A stretch of 64,000 nucleotides of DNA from Phaeobacter sp. J2-8 (lineage in GTDB: Bacteria > Pseudomonadota > Alphaproteobacteria > Rhodobacterales > Rhodobacteraceae), in NCBI RefSeq assembly GCF_022867865.1, contig NZ_JALIEC010000003.1:310001-374000 (forward strand), in the 5' to 3' direction. The position numbers were made by a program, and so were the translations under genes. Shown here piece by piece: positions 55,386 to 63,982 of the stretch; the first letter of the stretch is position 1, and each line of letters opens with the position of its first letter. The notes beneath the pieces are model-generated. The model ran no database searches. It saw only the letters and a program-made list of their open reading frames with translations, and was not told the DNA's origin.

Positions 55386-56144
55386 TCAGGGCTGTTCGTC
55401 TTCGTCATCCTCGCCGCCGCTGGGCAGGTTGAAGAAGCTGTCCGCGTCGAGGATATCGCTGGTATCTTCTTCTTCGTCATCATCATTGCTGTCGGACAGC
55501 GAGAAGGTTTCCAGACCTTCGATCGCGGTCGGAATGCGTGGTTCGGTGCTCATCCCCAGGCTTTGTTCGGTCGACAGCAGCTTGCGGCGTTCGTCGTCCG
55601 ACATGGCCGTGCCTTCCGATGCGCGTTTCGAGGCGGCCTTCTGAACGGCGGCGTCCAGTTCGCTCTGGCGGCACAGGCCCAATGCGACCGGGTCGATCGG
55701 TTGCATATTGGCGATGTTCCAATGGGTGCGCTCGCGGATGGTCTGGATTGTCGGTTTGGTGGTGCCGACAAGTTTGGCGATTTGGCTGTCCGCCAGTTCG
55801 GGGTGAAATTTCACCAGCCAGAGAATGGCGTTGGGACGGTCCTGACGTTTCGACAGCGGCGTATAGCGTGGGCCACGGCGTTTGTCTTCGTCATGGGCGG
55901 CGGCATTGAATTTCAGCTTCATGCGCACCATCGGATCGGCCTGGGCCTTGTCGATGTCGGCCTGGGTCAGCTGGTTGTTGGCAATCGGGTCAAACCCTTT
56001 GACGCCGGCGGCGACATCGCCGTCCGCAATGCCCTGCACCTCAAGCTCGTGCATGCCGGAAAAATCGGCGATTTGTTTGAATGTCAGCGTGGTGTTGTCG
56101 ACCAGCCAGACGGCGGTCGCCTTGGGGTGCAGCAGTTTGGCCAT
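55386..56144 (-). CDS. trcR: Cell-cycle transcriptional regulator TrcR (DUF1013)
   Basis: A 252-residue alphaproteobacterial protein. MAKLLHPKATAVWLVDNTTL opens DUF1013; PIANNQLTQADIDKAQADP and NAILWLVKFHPELADSQIAK contain helix-turn-helix-like segments ending GTTKPTIQTIRERTHW. The C-terminal 70 residues are an acidic tail. Named after the cell-cycle regulator described in Rhodobacterales/Caulobacter relatives. A strong terminator follows. Confidence 0.9.
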   Translation of the reverse strand: MAKLLHPKATAVWLVDNTTLTFKQIADFSGMHELEVQGIADGDVAAGVKGFDPIANNQLTQADIDKAQADPMVRMKLKFNAAAHDEDKRRGPRYTPLSKRQDRPNAILWLVKFHPELADSQIAKLVGTTKPTIQTIRERTHWNIANMQPIDPVALGLCRQSELDAAVQKAASKRASEGTAMSDDERRKLLSTEQSLGMSTEPRIPTAIEGLETFSLSDSNDDDEEEDTSDILDADSFFNLPSGGEDDEDEQP

Positions 56145-56272
56145 TTTGCGGTCTCCTTAGAACAAATCTCTCCCGGCGCCTGGATGGGCTGTCCTGGCGG
56201 GGCCGGGACGGTTTCCGTTGTCGGGGAACTGGGGGGCTATATAGTGGCGTCAAGCCGGAAAGGGAAGTGAAA

Positions 56273-56920
56273 ATGCGTTTGATTGCTTTGTGTCTGTTGT
56301 TCTGTATGGCTGGTTTGCTGCCAATCCCGGCTGCGGCCGATGGTGAAAAATCGGGTGAATTTGATTATTACGTGCTCGCGCTCAGCTGGTCGCCGAATTG
56401 GTGCGCGCTTGAAGGGGATGCAAAGGCATCAGAGCAATGTGAGGCGCGGCATGATTTCGGCTGGACGTTGCATGGGCTGTGGCCACAGTTTCACCGTGGC
56501 TGGCCGTCGTACTGCCCGACGGTGGAACGCGCGCCGTCGCGGGGCATGACCGGCGATATGGCTGACATCATGGGCACGGCCGGGCTTGCCTGGTATCAGT
56601 GGAAAAAACATGGCGTTTGCTCGGGGTTGTCGGCGGCGGGCTATTTCCGCGCCTCGCGCGACGCCTATGCGGCGATCACCCGCCCCGAGATCTTTCGCAA
56701 GCTGGATAAGGCGGTGAAAATTCCGGCATCGGTGGTCGAAGAAGCGTTTTTACAGGCCAATCCGAACTTGGAAGCAGACATGATCACCATCACCTGCAAG
56801 GATGGTCATATTCAGGAAGCGCGCGTTTGCCTGTCCAAGGAATTGCGCCCGGTCCCCTGTGGCCGTGACGTGATCCGCGACTGCCGAATGACCGATGCGA
56901 TGTTCACGCCGATCCGCTGA
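56273..56920 (+). CDS. Secreted ribonuclease T2
   Basis: A 215-residue protein with a signal peptide (RLIALCLLFCMAGLLPIPAA). The two active-site blocks are visible: WTLHGLWPQ and WKKHGVC. The start at 56273 is set by AAGGGAAG and the signal peptide; the frame is open further upstream. It degrades RNA in the periplasm or outside, probably for phosphate or nucleotide scavenging. Confidence 0.93.
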   Translation: MRLIALCLLFCMAGLLPIPAAADGEKSGEFDYYVLALSWSPNWCALEGDAKASEQCEARHDFGWTLHGLWPQFHRGWPSYCPTVERAPSRGMTGDMADIMGTAGLAWYQWKKHGVCSGLSAAGYFRASRDAYAAITRPEIFRKLDKAVKIPASVVEEAFLQANPNLEADMITITCKDGHIQEARVCLSKELRPVPCGRDVIRDCRMTDAMFTPIR

Positions 56921-57048
56921 TTTCGCCCATATTTTATGCGCTTTTGCGGCGTAATTTTAGGCGAAAATTCGGATGTAGCGGCGTCGGTCGCAAAGTGTTA
57001 GGTGCGCTTTCGTGCACCCCGCACATCAGTGATATATGGAAAGTTGAG

Positions 57049-57948
57049 ATGTCACGTCTGACACCCGAAGGCCAAAGACTTATCAACGACATAGCAGGCC
57101 GCTATGGCAAATCGACCGACGCAATCGAATCGCTTTTGATTTCGGTGAACAATGGCCATGGCACCCAGGCCCAGTTCAATCACCCGGAACTTGGCGGGAT
57201 GGGCCAGTGGTCGATGGGCGGAATGATCATGATTGGCGACATGTTCAATAATGGCCTGAAGGCCACTGTGGACTCGCTGTGCAACGAGCTTTCGAATGCA
57301 TTGGCCAACAACCAGATGTTCGCGCCGATGCCTGCGGCGCAGCCGATGTCGTCGCAAAGTCAGTCCCAGGGCAACGGTACCAGCCTGTTTGTGTCCGGAT
57401 CCGGTTATGCGGAACCCTGGCCCGCCGAATTGGGGGCGCCGTCGTCCTCTGGCTCACAAAACAATATGCGCTACGCCGTATTTCCCCAGACCCGCCGTCT
57501 GGCGATTGATATCGGCCGTGGCATCGAAGTTTTCGACATCGGCGATCACAATATCTCTGGCTTTTCGCAGCAGCAAAGCGGCGATCAATCGGTGACATTT
57601 ACCAGCCAATATGGTCTGGTCCGGGTTGCGGATTTGCCACGTGTGTCCTTGGGCGGTGACATGGGGCAACAGACCCCGCAACAGACCCCGCAACAAGCGC
57701 CGATGACGAACCAACCAGCCCCGATGGAAGACAACTATGCCCAGCCGGCCATGCCGGACGCGACGTCGTTTTCCCCAGCGATGGATCTGCCGCAATCGGC
57801 ACCGGCATCTGAGCCCCCGGTCGGCAGCGGCGTCGATTCAGGTCAGATCATTGCATTGATCCAGAAACTTGCTGAGTTGAAGCAGGGCGGCATATTGTCC
57901 GAGTCCGAGTTCGAGACCAAGAAAGCGGAACTGTTGTCACGTCTGTGA
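57049..57948 (+). CDS. SHOCT-domain protein
   Basis: A 299-residue protein starting MSRLTPEGQRLINDIAGRYG. The centre (about 100-215) is a beta-rich domain of unknown type. A Pro/Gln linker with three PQQTPQQ-like repeats follows. The last 33 residues (IIALIQKLAELKQGGILSES..) are a SHOCT helical hairpin, a C-terminal module of unclear function, perhaps for oligomerisation. Not further recognised. Confidence 0.8.
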   Translation: MSRLTPEGQRLINDIAGRYGKSTDAIESLLISVNNGHGTQAQFNHPELGGMGQWSMGGMIMIGDMFNNGLKATVDSLCNELSNALANNQMFAPMPAAQPMSSQSQSQGNGTSLFVSGSGYAEPWPAELGAPSSSGSQNNMRYAVFPQTRRLAIDIGRGIEVFDIGDHNISGFSQQQSGDQSVTFTSQYGLVRVADLPRVSLGGDMGQQTPQQTPQQAPMTNQPAPMEDNYAQPAMPDATSFSPAMDLPQSAPASEPPVGSGVDSGQIIALIQKLAELKQGGILSESEFETKKAELLSRL

Positions 57949-58170
57949 TCCAGACGCCAATAGCCAAATGAATACTGCTGCGCCGCGCCTGAAAAGGGGC
58001 GGCGTTGTGCATTTTCACGGTGGCAACCGGGCCGGGGGTCGGGAATCCCTGACTGGTGTGACGCAACGGCAAAGGGCATTCTGTCACCCATGGGCATCGC
58101 GCCGTGTGCTTTTTGTTTGTTAGTCAGATTTCCACTGTTTGGCGCGATGTTCGTTTTTACGAGGTGATTC

Positions 58171-58356
58171 ATGCGACAAATTTTCAGCACCAAAAAAGCG
58201 GCAGAGCGCAAGGCGCGTCTCGCAGTGGAACGCAAGTTGTTCTCTGCCGAATTTCCCGGTTTCAAACAGACCCCCGGTGACATCGAACGGCACAACGAAA
58301 GCTGGGTTCGGATGTGGGTCGACAATTCCTTTGCCGTGAACTGGATTGTGGGTTGA
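58171..58356 (+). CDS. Hypothetical 61-residue protein
   Basis: A small protein, MRQIFSTKKAAERKARLAVE then KLFSAEFPGFKQTPGD and a hydrophobic C-terminus. GAGGTG lies 4 bp upstream of the ATG. Its stop overlaps the ATG of the next gene, so the two are likely translated together. Function unknown. Confidence 0.6.
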   Translation: MRQIFSTKKAAERKARLAVERKLFSAEFPGFKQTPGDIERHNESWVRMWVDNSFAVNWIVG

Positions 58357-58793
58357 TGATGGCCCGGCGGGGTCTGACCGAAGATGGCCAGATTATCTGG
58401 CTGATCACCCATGTGCAGCGCCCGTTGGCGTTTCATGCGGTGGGCCATGACCCGGCGATGGCCTTTGATCGGGCGCGGGATGCCTGGTCACGATGCGACG
58501 CCCTTCGGTTGCGCAGCGCGGACATCCGGGCGTTGTGCCGGGATCTTCTGATGGGGCGGGTGCGGTTTGACATCACCGTCGAAGACGCCGCCGCTTCGCC
58601 GCTTTCGGCGGTAGAGGTCCGGTCGTTCATGTCCCGTATGGGATTGTCCCGCCGTCGCCGTATTTCCGGGCGCATGGCGGCGCTGATTGCCCTGATCGAG
58701 CCGCAGGTCGGGATGGTGATCTGGACCGCGCAGCAGCGTCAGGCGCGCCGTACGGCTGATGCCGAAGCCAACAATGGCGCGGCGCTGGCCTGA
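58356..58793 (+). CDS. Hypothetical 145-residue protein
   Basis: A protein starting MMARRGLTEDGQIIWLITHV, with aromatic and Arg-rich stretches (SRMGLSRRRRISGRMAALIA). It overlaps the preceding small gene at TGATG. No family recognised. Confidence 0.6.
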   Translation: MMARRGLTEDGQIIWLITHVQRPLAFHAVGHDPAMAFDRARDAWSRCDALRLRSADIRALCRDLLMGRVRFDITVEDAAASPLSAVEVRSFMSRMGLSRRRRISGRMAALIALIEPQVGMVIWTAQQRQARRTADAEANNGAALA

Positions 58794-58909
58794 GCGCGTG
58801 CCCGCCGCCGCGGGCGGGGGCCGTGTTTCTGCATCATCTGGCGCGCCCGAAATCTTTGATGTCTGCCAGCGTCAGACGGTTCGTTTCGGGCGCAAAGGGA
58901 TCCGCCCGG

Positions 58910-59584
58910 TTATTCCGGCGCCCGCAGCATCTGGATGGCAACCGCCTGTTCCGAAAAGCCGACAAAGCGATAACTGTCGTCCGGCAAGACCTCTTGCAGG
59001 GCTTTGTATTCGTGATGGCGCCAGCCGGGATAGCCGTAAAGCTCGTCAAACAGGATCACCGTGCCCGCCACCAACCGTGACCGGATTTCCCGCAGCACAA
59101 AGGCCGTGGGCGTATAGGTGTCCATGTCGAAATGCGCCAGCGCAAAGGGCGCATCGCCCTGTTGGGCCAACCAGCCCGGCACGGTGTCCTGCACCCAGCC
59201 CTTGACCAGCGTCACATTGGGCCGCACCTCTGGCAGCACCCCGCCCAGGTCATAACGACCGGTTTCGCCGCCTTTGGCGTGGCCGGTCCAGTCTTCTTCC
59301 AGCCCCTCGAAACTGTCAAAGCCGGTGACATGGCCACCTGCCTCGGTCAGCATGCGCGCAAACAGGTTGACGCCATGCCCGCGCCAGACACCAAATTCCG
59401 CGTAAAGCCCCGCGATGCCATGCGCCGCCAGTGCCTGTTTCACACAGTATTTCCGCAGCCACGCCTTGCGCGGATAGAGCATCGATGCGGACATATGCGG
59501 CAGAAATGTTTCGAAACTGTCGCGGACCGCATGTTCCTGAAGCAGGGTCAGCGGCGTCACGCGTTCGGGTTGGTCTTCGCTCAT
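58910..59584 (-). CDS. TylF-like SAM methyltransferase
   Basis: A 224-residue class I methyltransferase. YAEFGVWRGHGVNLFARML is the SAM site, GFDSFEGLEEDW and HFDMDTYTPTAFVL the TylF-type acid motifs. Such enzymes modify sugars in natural products or glycans. It overlaps the quinone oxidoreductase gene by 4 bp. Acceptor unknown. Confidence 0.85.
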   Translation of the reverse strand: MSEDQPERVTPLTLLQEHAVRDSFETFLPHMSASMLYPRKAWLRKYCVKQALAAHGIAGLYAEFGVWRGHGVNLFARMLTEAGGHVTGFDSFEGLEEDWTGHAKGGETGRYDLGGVLPEVRPNVTLVKGWVQDTVPGWLAQQGDAPFALAHFDMDTYTPTAFVLREIRSRLVAGTVILFDELYGYPGWRHHEYKALQEVLPDDSYRFVGFSEQAVAIQMLRAPE

Positions 59585-60566
59585 GAACGCACCTTCAACA
59601 CGATTTTGCCAATGTGATTGCTGGCCTCCATGCGGGCATGGGCGGCGGCGGCATCGGTCAATGGAAATTCGCTGTCCATCACCGGGGCAATGCGGCCCGC
59701 GTCCAGCAATGGCCAGACCTGTTCGCGCAATGCGGCGGCGATACGGGCCTTTGCCAGATCGGATTGCGGCCGCAGGGTGGATCCGGTGATGGTCTGGCGC
59801 CGCATCATCAATGGCGCGAAATTCACCTCGGCCTTTGGTCCCTGCAAGAAGGCGATCTGCACCAAACGGCCTTCATCGGCCAGCGCCTTTAGGTTGCGGG
59901 GGATGTAATCGCCGCCCACCATATCAAGGATCAGATCGGCGCCGCCCTCGGCGCGCAGAACCTCGACAAAATCCGCCTCGCGATAGTTGATCGCCTGTTC
60001 CGCGCCCAGATCGCGACAGGCCTTGCACTTCTCTGCCGATCCGGCCGTGGCAAACACCCGCGCGCCAAAGTGGTTGGCCAGCTGGATCGCGGTGGTGCCG
60101 ATGCCGGATGATCCGCCATGCACCAGAAACCGCTCTCCTGCGTGCAATCCGCCGCGCATGAAAACATTGGACCAGACGGTAAAGAATGTTTCCGGCAAAC
60201 AGGCCGCTTCGCGCAGGTCCATCCCCTTGGGCACCGGCAGGCAATGCGCCGCCGGGGTGGCGACATATTCGGCATATCCACCGCCGGGCAACAGCGCACA
60301 GACCTGATCGCCGATCTGCCAGTCGCTGACGCCATCGCCAAGCGCCACAACCTCGCCAGAGGCCTCAAGCCCCGGGAGATCGCTGGCCGTCGGCGGCGGG
60401 GCATATTTGCCGGCACGTTGCAGCGCATCAGGGCGGTTCACCCCGGCCCAGGCCACACAATCACCACCTCATCCGCGCGCGGGGCGGGGCGGGGGCGGCT
60501 GGTTGTTTTTAGCACGTCCGGCCCGCCGGGTTCGGTGATTTCCACCGCCAACATCGTTTCGCTCAT
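59581..60566 (-). pseudogene. NAD(P)H quinone oxidoreductase (PIG3-like), frameshifted near the N-terminus
   Basis: The start region from ATG 60566 reads MSETMLAVEITEPGGPDVLK and ends in EVVIVWPGPG followed by a stop. In the next frame VAWAGVNRPDALQRAGKY continues the protein to 59581. A base is missing near 60463 in the expected EVVIxVAWAGVNRPD. The body has the NADPH site GGSSGIGTTAIQLAN and TIGGSTLR-like TITGSTLRPQ. Either a recent pseudogene or a sequencing error. Confidence 0.85.
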
Positions 60567-60576
60567 CTGCTGTCCT

Positions 60577-61263
60577 CTATGTATCACTGCTGCGCTGTGT
60601 CCACCGACCGGGCAGGTCGTCGGGCATTTGAGGCGCGCGAATATTCGCCAGAACCGCGTTGGGCCCCGCCATCAATTTCGACAGCAGCGGGTGTTCCTGC
60701 ACCTGTGCCTTCAGCTTCTCGACCTGCATCACATTGTCAATCCGGCGGTCCAGAAATGCCCAGGTGGCGCTGTGGTCCGGCGTGTCATCGCCCAGCCAAT
60801 ACAGCACTGTCGCGCCGTAAACCGCGCTGAGGGTCGCGCGTTTCGTGTACCAGTTCACATCGTCCGAAGTGTCGCCCAATGTGGTCCAGATCGCGTCACA
60901 GGTGTCCCAGATCGCCCGCGCACCGTCTGCCGCATGATGGGGCAGCGAAAACAGTGTCGTGCCGCGGCGCACCGCCTCTTTGTCGGTGACCGCCTCCAGC
61001 CGGGCGCGCACCGCAAATGCGATCCGGTCGCGAAACCGCATGCCCGCCAGATCTGTGCTGTGCAACCGCGCCACCATGGCGGCATCGCCGCGCCGATGAA
61101 ACGCCAGCGCCAGATCGACCGCGCCGCGCGGACAAATGGCGTGGGCCACGGTTTCATTGACACCGCTGTCCTCGATCGCGGCCCGGAATGTGTCGTCGCC
61201 CCAGCCGTCAAACGCCACATGCGCCAGGGCCGCGTCCAGCAATTTTTCCTTCGGGTCGGTCAT
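60577..61263 (-). CDS. coq9: Ubiquinone biosynthesis protein COQ9
   Basis: A 228-residue protein starting MTDPKEKLLDAALAHVAFDG. AFDGWGDDTFRAAIEDSGV and DVNWYTKRATLSAVYGATVL, with the helix-rich C-terminus, are COQ9 features. It is a lipid-binding partner of the ubiquinone hydroxylase. It lies divergent from rpsU, its usual Rhodobacterales neighbour. Confidence 0.92.
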   Translation of the reverse strand: MTDPKEKLLDAALAHVAFDGWGDDTFRAAIEDSGVNETVAHAICPRGAVDLALAFHRRGDAAMVARLHSTDLAGMRFRDRIAFAVRARLEAVTDKEAVRRGTTLFSLPHHAADGARAIWDTCDAIWTTLGDTSDDVNWYTKRATLSAVYGATVLYWLGDDTPDHSATWAFLDRRIDNVMQVEKLKAQVQEHPLLSKLMAGPNAVLANIRAPQMPDDLPGRWTQRSSDT

Positions 61264-61378
61264 GTCACACCCTCCTGTGCCTGTCACAGGCAATAGTAGA
61301 CAAGTCATTCGGGCTTTGCTATACGGCGCACTCCTGCAAATCCTTGCAACTTCAACTTAGAAAGGTGGTGAAAACCAC

Positions 61379-61585
61379 ATGCAGGTTAGTGTTCGCGACA
61401 ACAATGTCGATCAGGCGCTTCGTGCCCTGAAGAAAAAGCTGCAGCGTGAAGGCGTTTTTCGTGAAATGAAGCTCAAGCAACATTTCGAGAAGCCGTCCGA
61501 GAAAAAAGCGCGCGAGAAAGCTGAAGCGATCCGCCGTGCCCGGAAACTGGCACGTAAGAAAGCCCAGCGCGAAGGGATGCTCTAA
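61379..61585 (+). CDS. rpsU: 30S ribosomal protein S21
   Basis: A 68-residue basic protein, [20 protein letters not shown] and [28 protein letters not shown] precedes the ATG. It helps base-pair mRNA to 16S rRNA during initiation. A terminator follows at 61613. Confidence 0.97.
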   Translation: MQVSVRDNNVDQALRALKKKLQREGVFREMKLKQHFEKPSEKKAREKAEAIRRARKLARKKAQREGML

Positions 61586-61612
61586 GCATTTCCAGCTTTG
61601 GACACAAAGTAA

Positions 61613-61656
61613 GACGACCCCCGGGCAGCCGCTTCGGGGGTTTGTCGTTTTTGGGG
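61613..61656 (+). terminator. Terminator of rpsU
   Basis: GACGACCCCCG and CGGGGGTTTGTC form a stem with a T-run after it, 28 bp beyond the rpsU stop. Confidence 0.85.
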
Positions 61657-61755
61657 GGTAAAATTTGAAATCACACCTTTGGTGTGTGCGCTGCGGGCCA
61701 ATGGGCCATGGGGCCAACAATACCCCTGAATGCCCCTGGATGTTCCGGGGGCCAA

Positions 61756-61784
61756 ATTAGAAAGACCGGCCTTGAGGCCGGTCT
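61756..61784 (-). terminator. Terminator at the downstream end of the microprotein array
   Basis: On the minus strand AGACCGGCC pairs with GGCCGGTCT around a TCAA loop and is followed by TTCTAATTT. It lies 64 bp past the stop of the last array gene and probably ends the whole polycistronic transcript. Confidence 0.85.
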
Positions 61785-61847
61785 GTCGGTCACGCCGAAT
61801 TGCTCCGGCAAGACAATGCGCGTTCAGCGCGGGTCGTAGGGGTCAGC

Positions 61848-62081
61848 TTAGCTGCCGGCGACGAGCGAACGGACGGTCGAACGAACTTCGCTGTCGTTGT
61901 CGCCGGAGTGGATTGTCGCCAGGATCAGAGCCACACGCTCGTCGCTGAGGTTCGACAGATCGGCATTCGGTGCATAGCGTTCGATTTGCTGCAGGTTGCC
62001 GGTGGTCGATTGGGTCATGGCAGAGGCGGTTGTTGCGAAGCCAGCCAGGGCGAGGGCGGTGATTGCGATGATATTTTTCAT
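61848..62081 (-). CDS. Secreted 77-residue microprotein, copy 1 (last in transcript)
   Basis: Signal peptide MKNIIAITALALAGFATTAS ending in Ala21 (ASA box), then a 56-residue mature chain beginning MTQSTTGNLQQIERYAPNAD. The rest is predicted helix, with DLSNLSDERVALILATIHSG and the variable GDNDSE/GDSDSE site; this copy has N. No cysteines and no known domain, so I do not recognise it. AGGAGA precedes the start. The upstream half of this copy matches copy 4. Mature protein is mildly acidic. Its function is unknown; many near-identical copies point to high dosage. Confidence 0.9.
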   Translation of the reverse strand: MKNIIAITALALAGFATTASAMTQSTTGNLQQIERYAPNADLSNLSDERVALILATIHSGDNDSEVRSTVRSLVAGS

Positions 62082-62152
62082 GTTAGTCTCCTATTTTCGA
62101 TGTCTGGGCCTTGGGCCCGAATTGGATTGAGCGGTCAGATCAGGCTGTCAGC

Positions 62153-62386
62153 TTAGCTGCCGGCCACGAGCGAACGGACGGTCGAACGAACTTCGCTGTC
62201 GTTGTCGCCGGAGTGGATTGTCGCCAGGATCAGAGCCACACGCTCGTCGCTGAGGTTCGACAGATCGGCATTCGGTGCATAGCGTTCGATTTGCTGCAGG
62301 TTGCCGGTGGTCGACTGTGTCATGGCGGAGGCGGTTGTTGCGAAGCCAGCCAGGGCGAGGGCGGTGATTGCGATGATGTTTTTCAT
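62153..62386 (-). CDS. Secreted 77-residue microprotein, copy 2
   Basis: Same protein as copy 1, with GDNDSE. DNA matches copy 5, 915 bp to the right. Ribosome-binding site AGGAGA, 6-7 bp before ATG. Confidence 0.9.
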   Translation of the reverse strand: MKNIIAITALALAGFATTASAMTQSTTGNLQQIERYAPNADLSNLSDERVALILATIHSGDNDSEVRSTVRSLVAGS

Positions 62387-62457
62387 GGTAGTCTCCTATT
62401 TTCGATGTCTGGGCCTTGGGCCCGAATTGGATTGAGCTGTCAGATCAGGCTGTCAGC

Positions 62458-62691
62458 TTAGCTGCCGGCTACGAGCGAACGGACGGTCGAACGGACTTCG
62501 CTGTCGCTGTCGCCGGAGTGGATTGTCGCCAGGATCAGAGCCACACGCTCGTCGCTGAGGTTCGACAGATCGGCATTTGGTGCATAGCGTTCGATTTGCT
62601 GCAGGTTGCCGGTGGTCGACTGTGTCATGGCGGATGCGGTTGTTGCGAAGCCAGCCAGGGCGAGGGCGGTGATTGCGATGATGTTTTTCAT
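62458..62691 (-). CDS. Secreted 77-residue microprotein, copy 3
   Basis: Same protein with GDSDSE. Differs from copy 6 by one base (near 62471, silent or near-silent in the last codons). Confidence 0.9.
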   Translation of the reverse strand: MKNIIAITALALAGFATTASAMTQSTTGNLQQIERYAPNADLSNLSDERVALILATIHSGDSDSEVRSTVRSLVAGS

Positions 62692-62762
62692 GGTAGTCTC
62701 CTATTTTCGATGTCTGGGCCTTGGGCCCGAATTGGATTTAGCTGTCAGATCAGGCTGTCAGC

Positions 62763-62996
62763 TTAGCTGCCGGCTACGAGCGAACGGACGGTCGAACGGA
62801 CTTCGCTGTCGCTGTCGCCGGAGTGGATTGTCGCCAGGATCAGAGCTACACGCTCGTCGCTGAGGTTCGACAGGTCGGCATTCGGTGCATAGCGTTCGAT
62901 TTGCTGCAGGTTGCCGGTGGTCGATTGGGTCATGGCAGAGGCGGTTGTTGCGAAGCCAGCCAGGGCGAGGGCGGTGATTGCGATGATATTTTTCAT
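62763..62996 (-). CDS. Secreted 77-residue microprotein, copy 4 (mosaic)
   Basis: Same protein with GDSDSE. Its 5' half and upstream spacer match copy 1 (for example ATGAAAAATATC with the GTTAGTCTCC-type leader), while its 3' half resembles copy 7 (shared T at GAGCTACACG). This suggests recombination between copies. Confidence 0.9.
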   Translation of the reverse strand: MKNIIAITALALAGFATTASAMTQSTTGNLQQIERYAPNADLSNLSDERVALILATIHSGDSDSEVRSTVRSLVAGS

Positions 62997-63067
62997 GTTA
63001 GTCTCCTATTTTCGATGTCTGGGCCTTGGGCCCGAATTGGATTGAGCGGTCAGATCAGGCTGTCAGC

Positions 63068-63301
63068 TTAGCTGCCGGCCACGAGCGAACGGACGGTCGA
63101 ACGAACTTCGCTGTCGTTGTCGCCGGAGTGGATTGTCGCCAGGATCAGAGCCACACGCTCGTCGCTGAGGTTCGACAGATCGGCATTCGGTGCATAGCGT
63201 TCGATTTGCTGCAGGTTGCCGGTGGTCGACTGTGTCATGGCGGAGGCGGTTGTTGCGAAGCCAGCCAGGGCGAGGGCGGTGATTGCGATGATGTTTTTCA
63301 T
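63068..63301 (-). CDS. Secreted 77-residue microprotein, copy 5
   Basis: Same protein with GDNDSE. Matches copy 2 at a distance of exactly 915 bp. Confidence 0.9.
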   Translation of the reverse strand: MKNIIAITALALAGFATTASAMTQSTTGNLQQIERYAPNADLSNLSDERVALILATIHSGDNDSEVRSTVRSLVAGS

Positions 63302-63372
63302 GGTAGTCTCCTATTTTCGATGTCTGGGCCTTGGGCCCGAATTGGATTGAGCTGTCAGATCAGGCTGTCAGC

Positions 63373-63606
63373 TTAGCTGCCGGCCACGAGCGAACGGACG
63401 GTCGAACGGACTTCGCTGTCGCTGTCGCCGGAGTGGATTGTCGCCAGGATCAGAGCCACACGCTCGTCGCTGAGGTTCGACAGATCGGCATTTGGTGCAT
63501 AGCGTTCGATTTGCTGCAGGTTGCCGGTGGTCGACTGTGTCATGGCGGATGCGGTTGTTGCGAAGCCAGCCAGGGCGAGGGCGGTGATTGCGATGATGTT
63601 TTTCAT
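63373..63606 (-). CDS. Secreted 77-residue microprotein, copy 6
   Basis: Same protein with GDSDSE. One base different from copy 3, 915 bp to the left. Confidence 0.9.
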   Translation of the reverse strand: MKNIIAITALALAGFATTASAMTQSTTGNLQQIERYAPNADLSNLSDERVALILATIHSGDSDSEVRSTVRSLVAGS

Positions 63607-63677
63607 GGTAGTCTCCTATTTTCGATGTCTGGGCCTTGGGCCCGAATTGGATTTAGCTGTCAGATCAGGCTGTCAGC

Positions 63678-63911
63678 TTAGCTGCCGGCTACGAGCGAAC
63701 GGACGGTCGAACGGACTTCGCTGTCGCTGTCGCCGGAGTGGATTGTCGCCAGGATCAGAGCTACACGCTCGTCGCTGAGGTTCGAAAGATCGGCATTCGG
63801 TGCATAACGTTCGATTTGCTGCAGGTTGCCGGTGGTCGACTGTGTCATGGCGGATGCGGTTGTTGCGAAGCCAGCCAGGGCGAGGGCGGTGATTGCGATG
63901 ATGTTTTTCAT
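63678..63911 (-). CDS. Secreted 77-residue microprotein, copy 7
   Basis: Same protein with GDSDSE. The most diverged copy at DNA level (TTCGAAAGATC, GCATAACG, leader ATGATAGTC), yet the amino-acid sequence is unchanged, so its substitutions are silent. Confidence 0.9.
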   Translation of the reverse strand: MKNIIAITALALAGFATTASAMTQSTTGNLQQIERYAPNADLSNLSDERVALILATIHSGDSDSEVRSTVRSLVAGS

Positions 63912-63982
63912 GATAGTCTCCTATTTTCGATGTCTGGGCCTTGGGCCCGAATTGGATTGAGCGGTCAGATCAGGCTGTCAGC

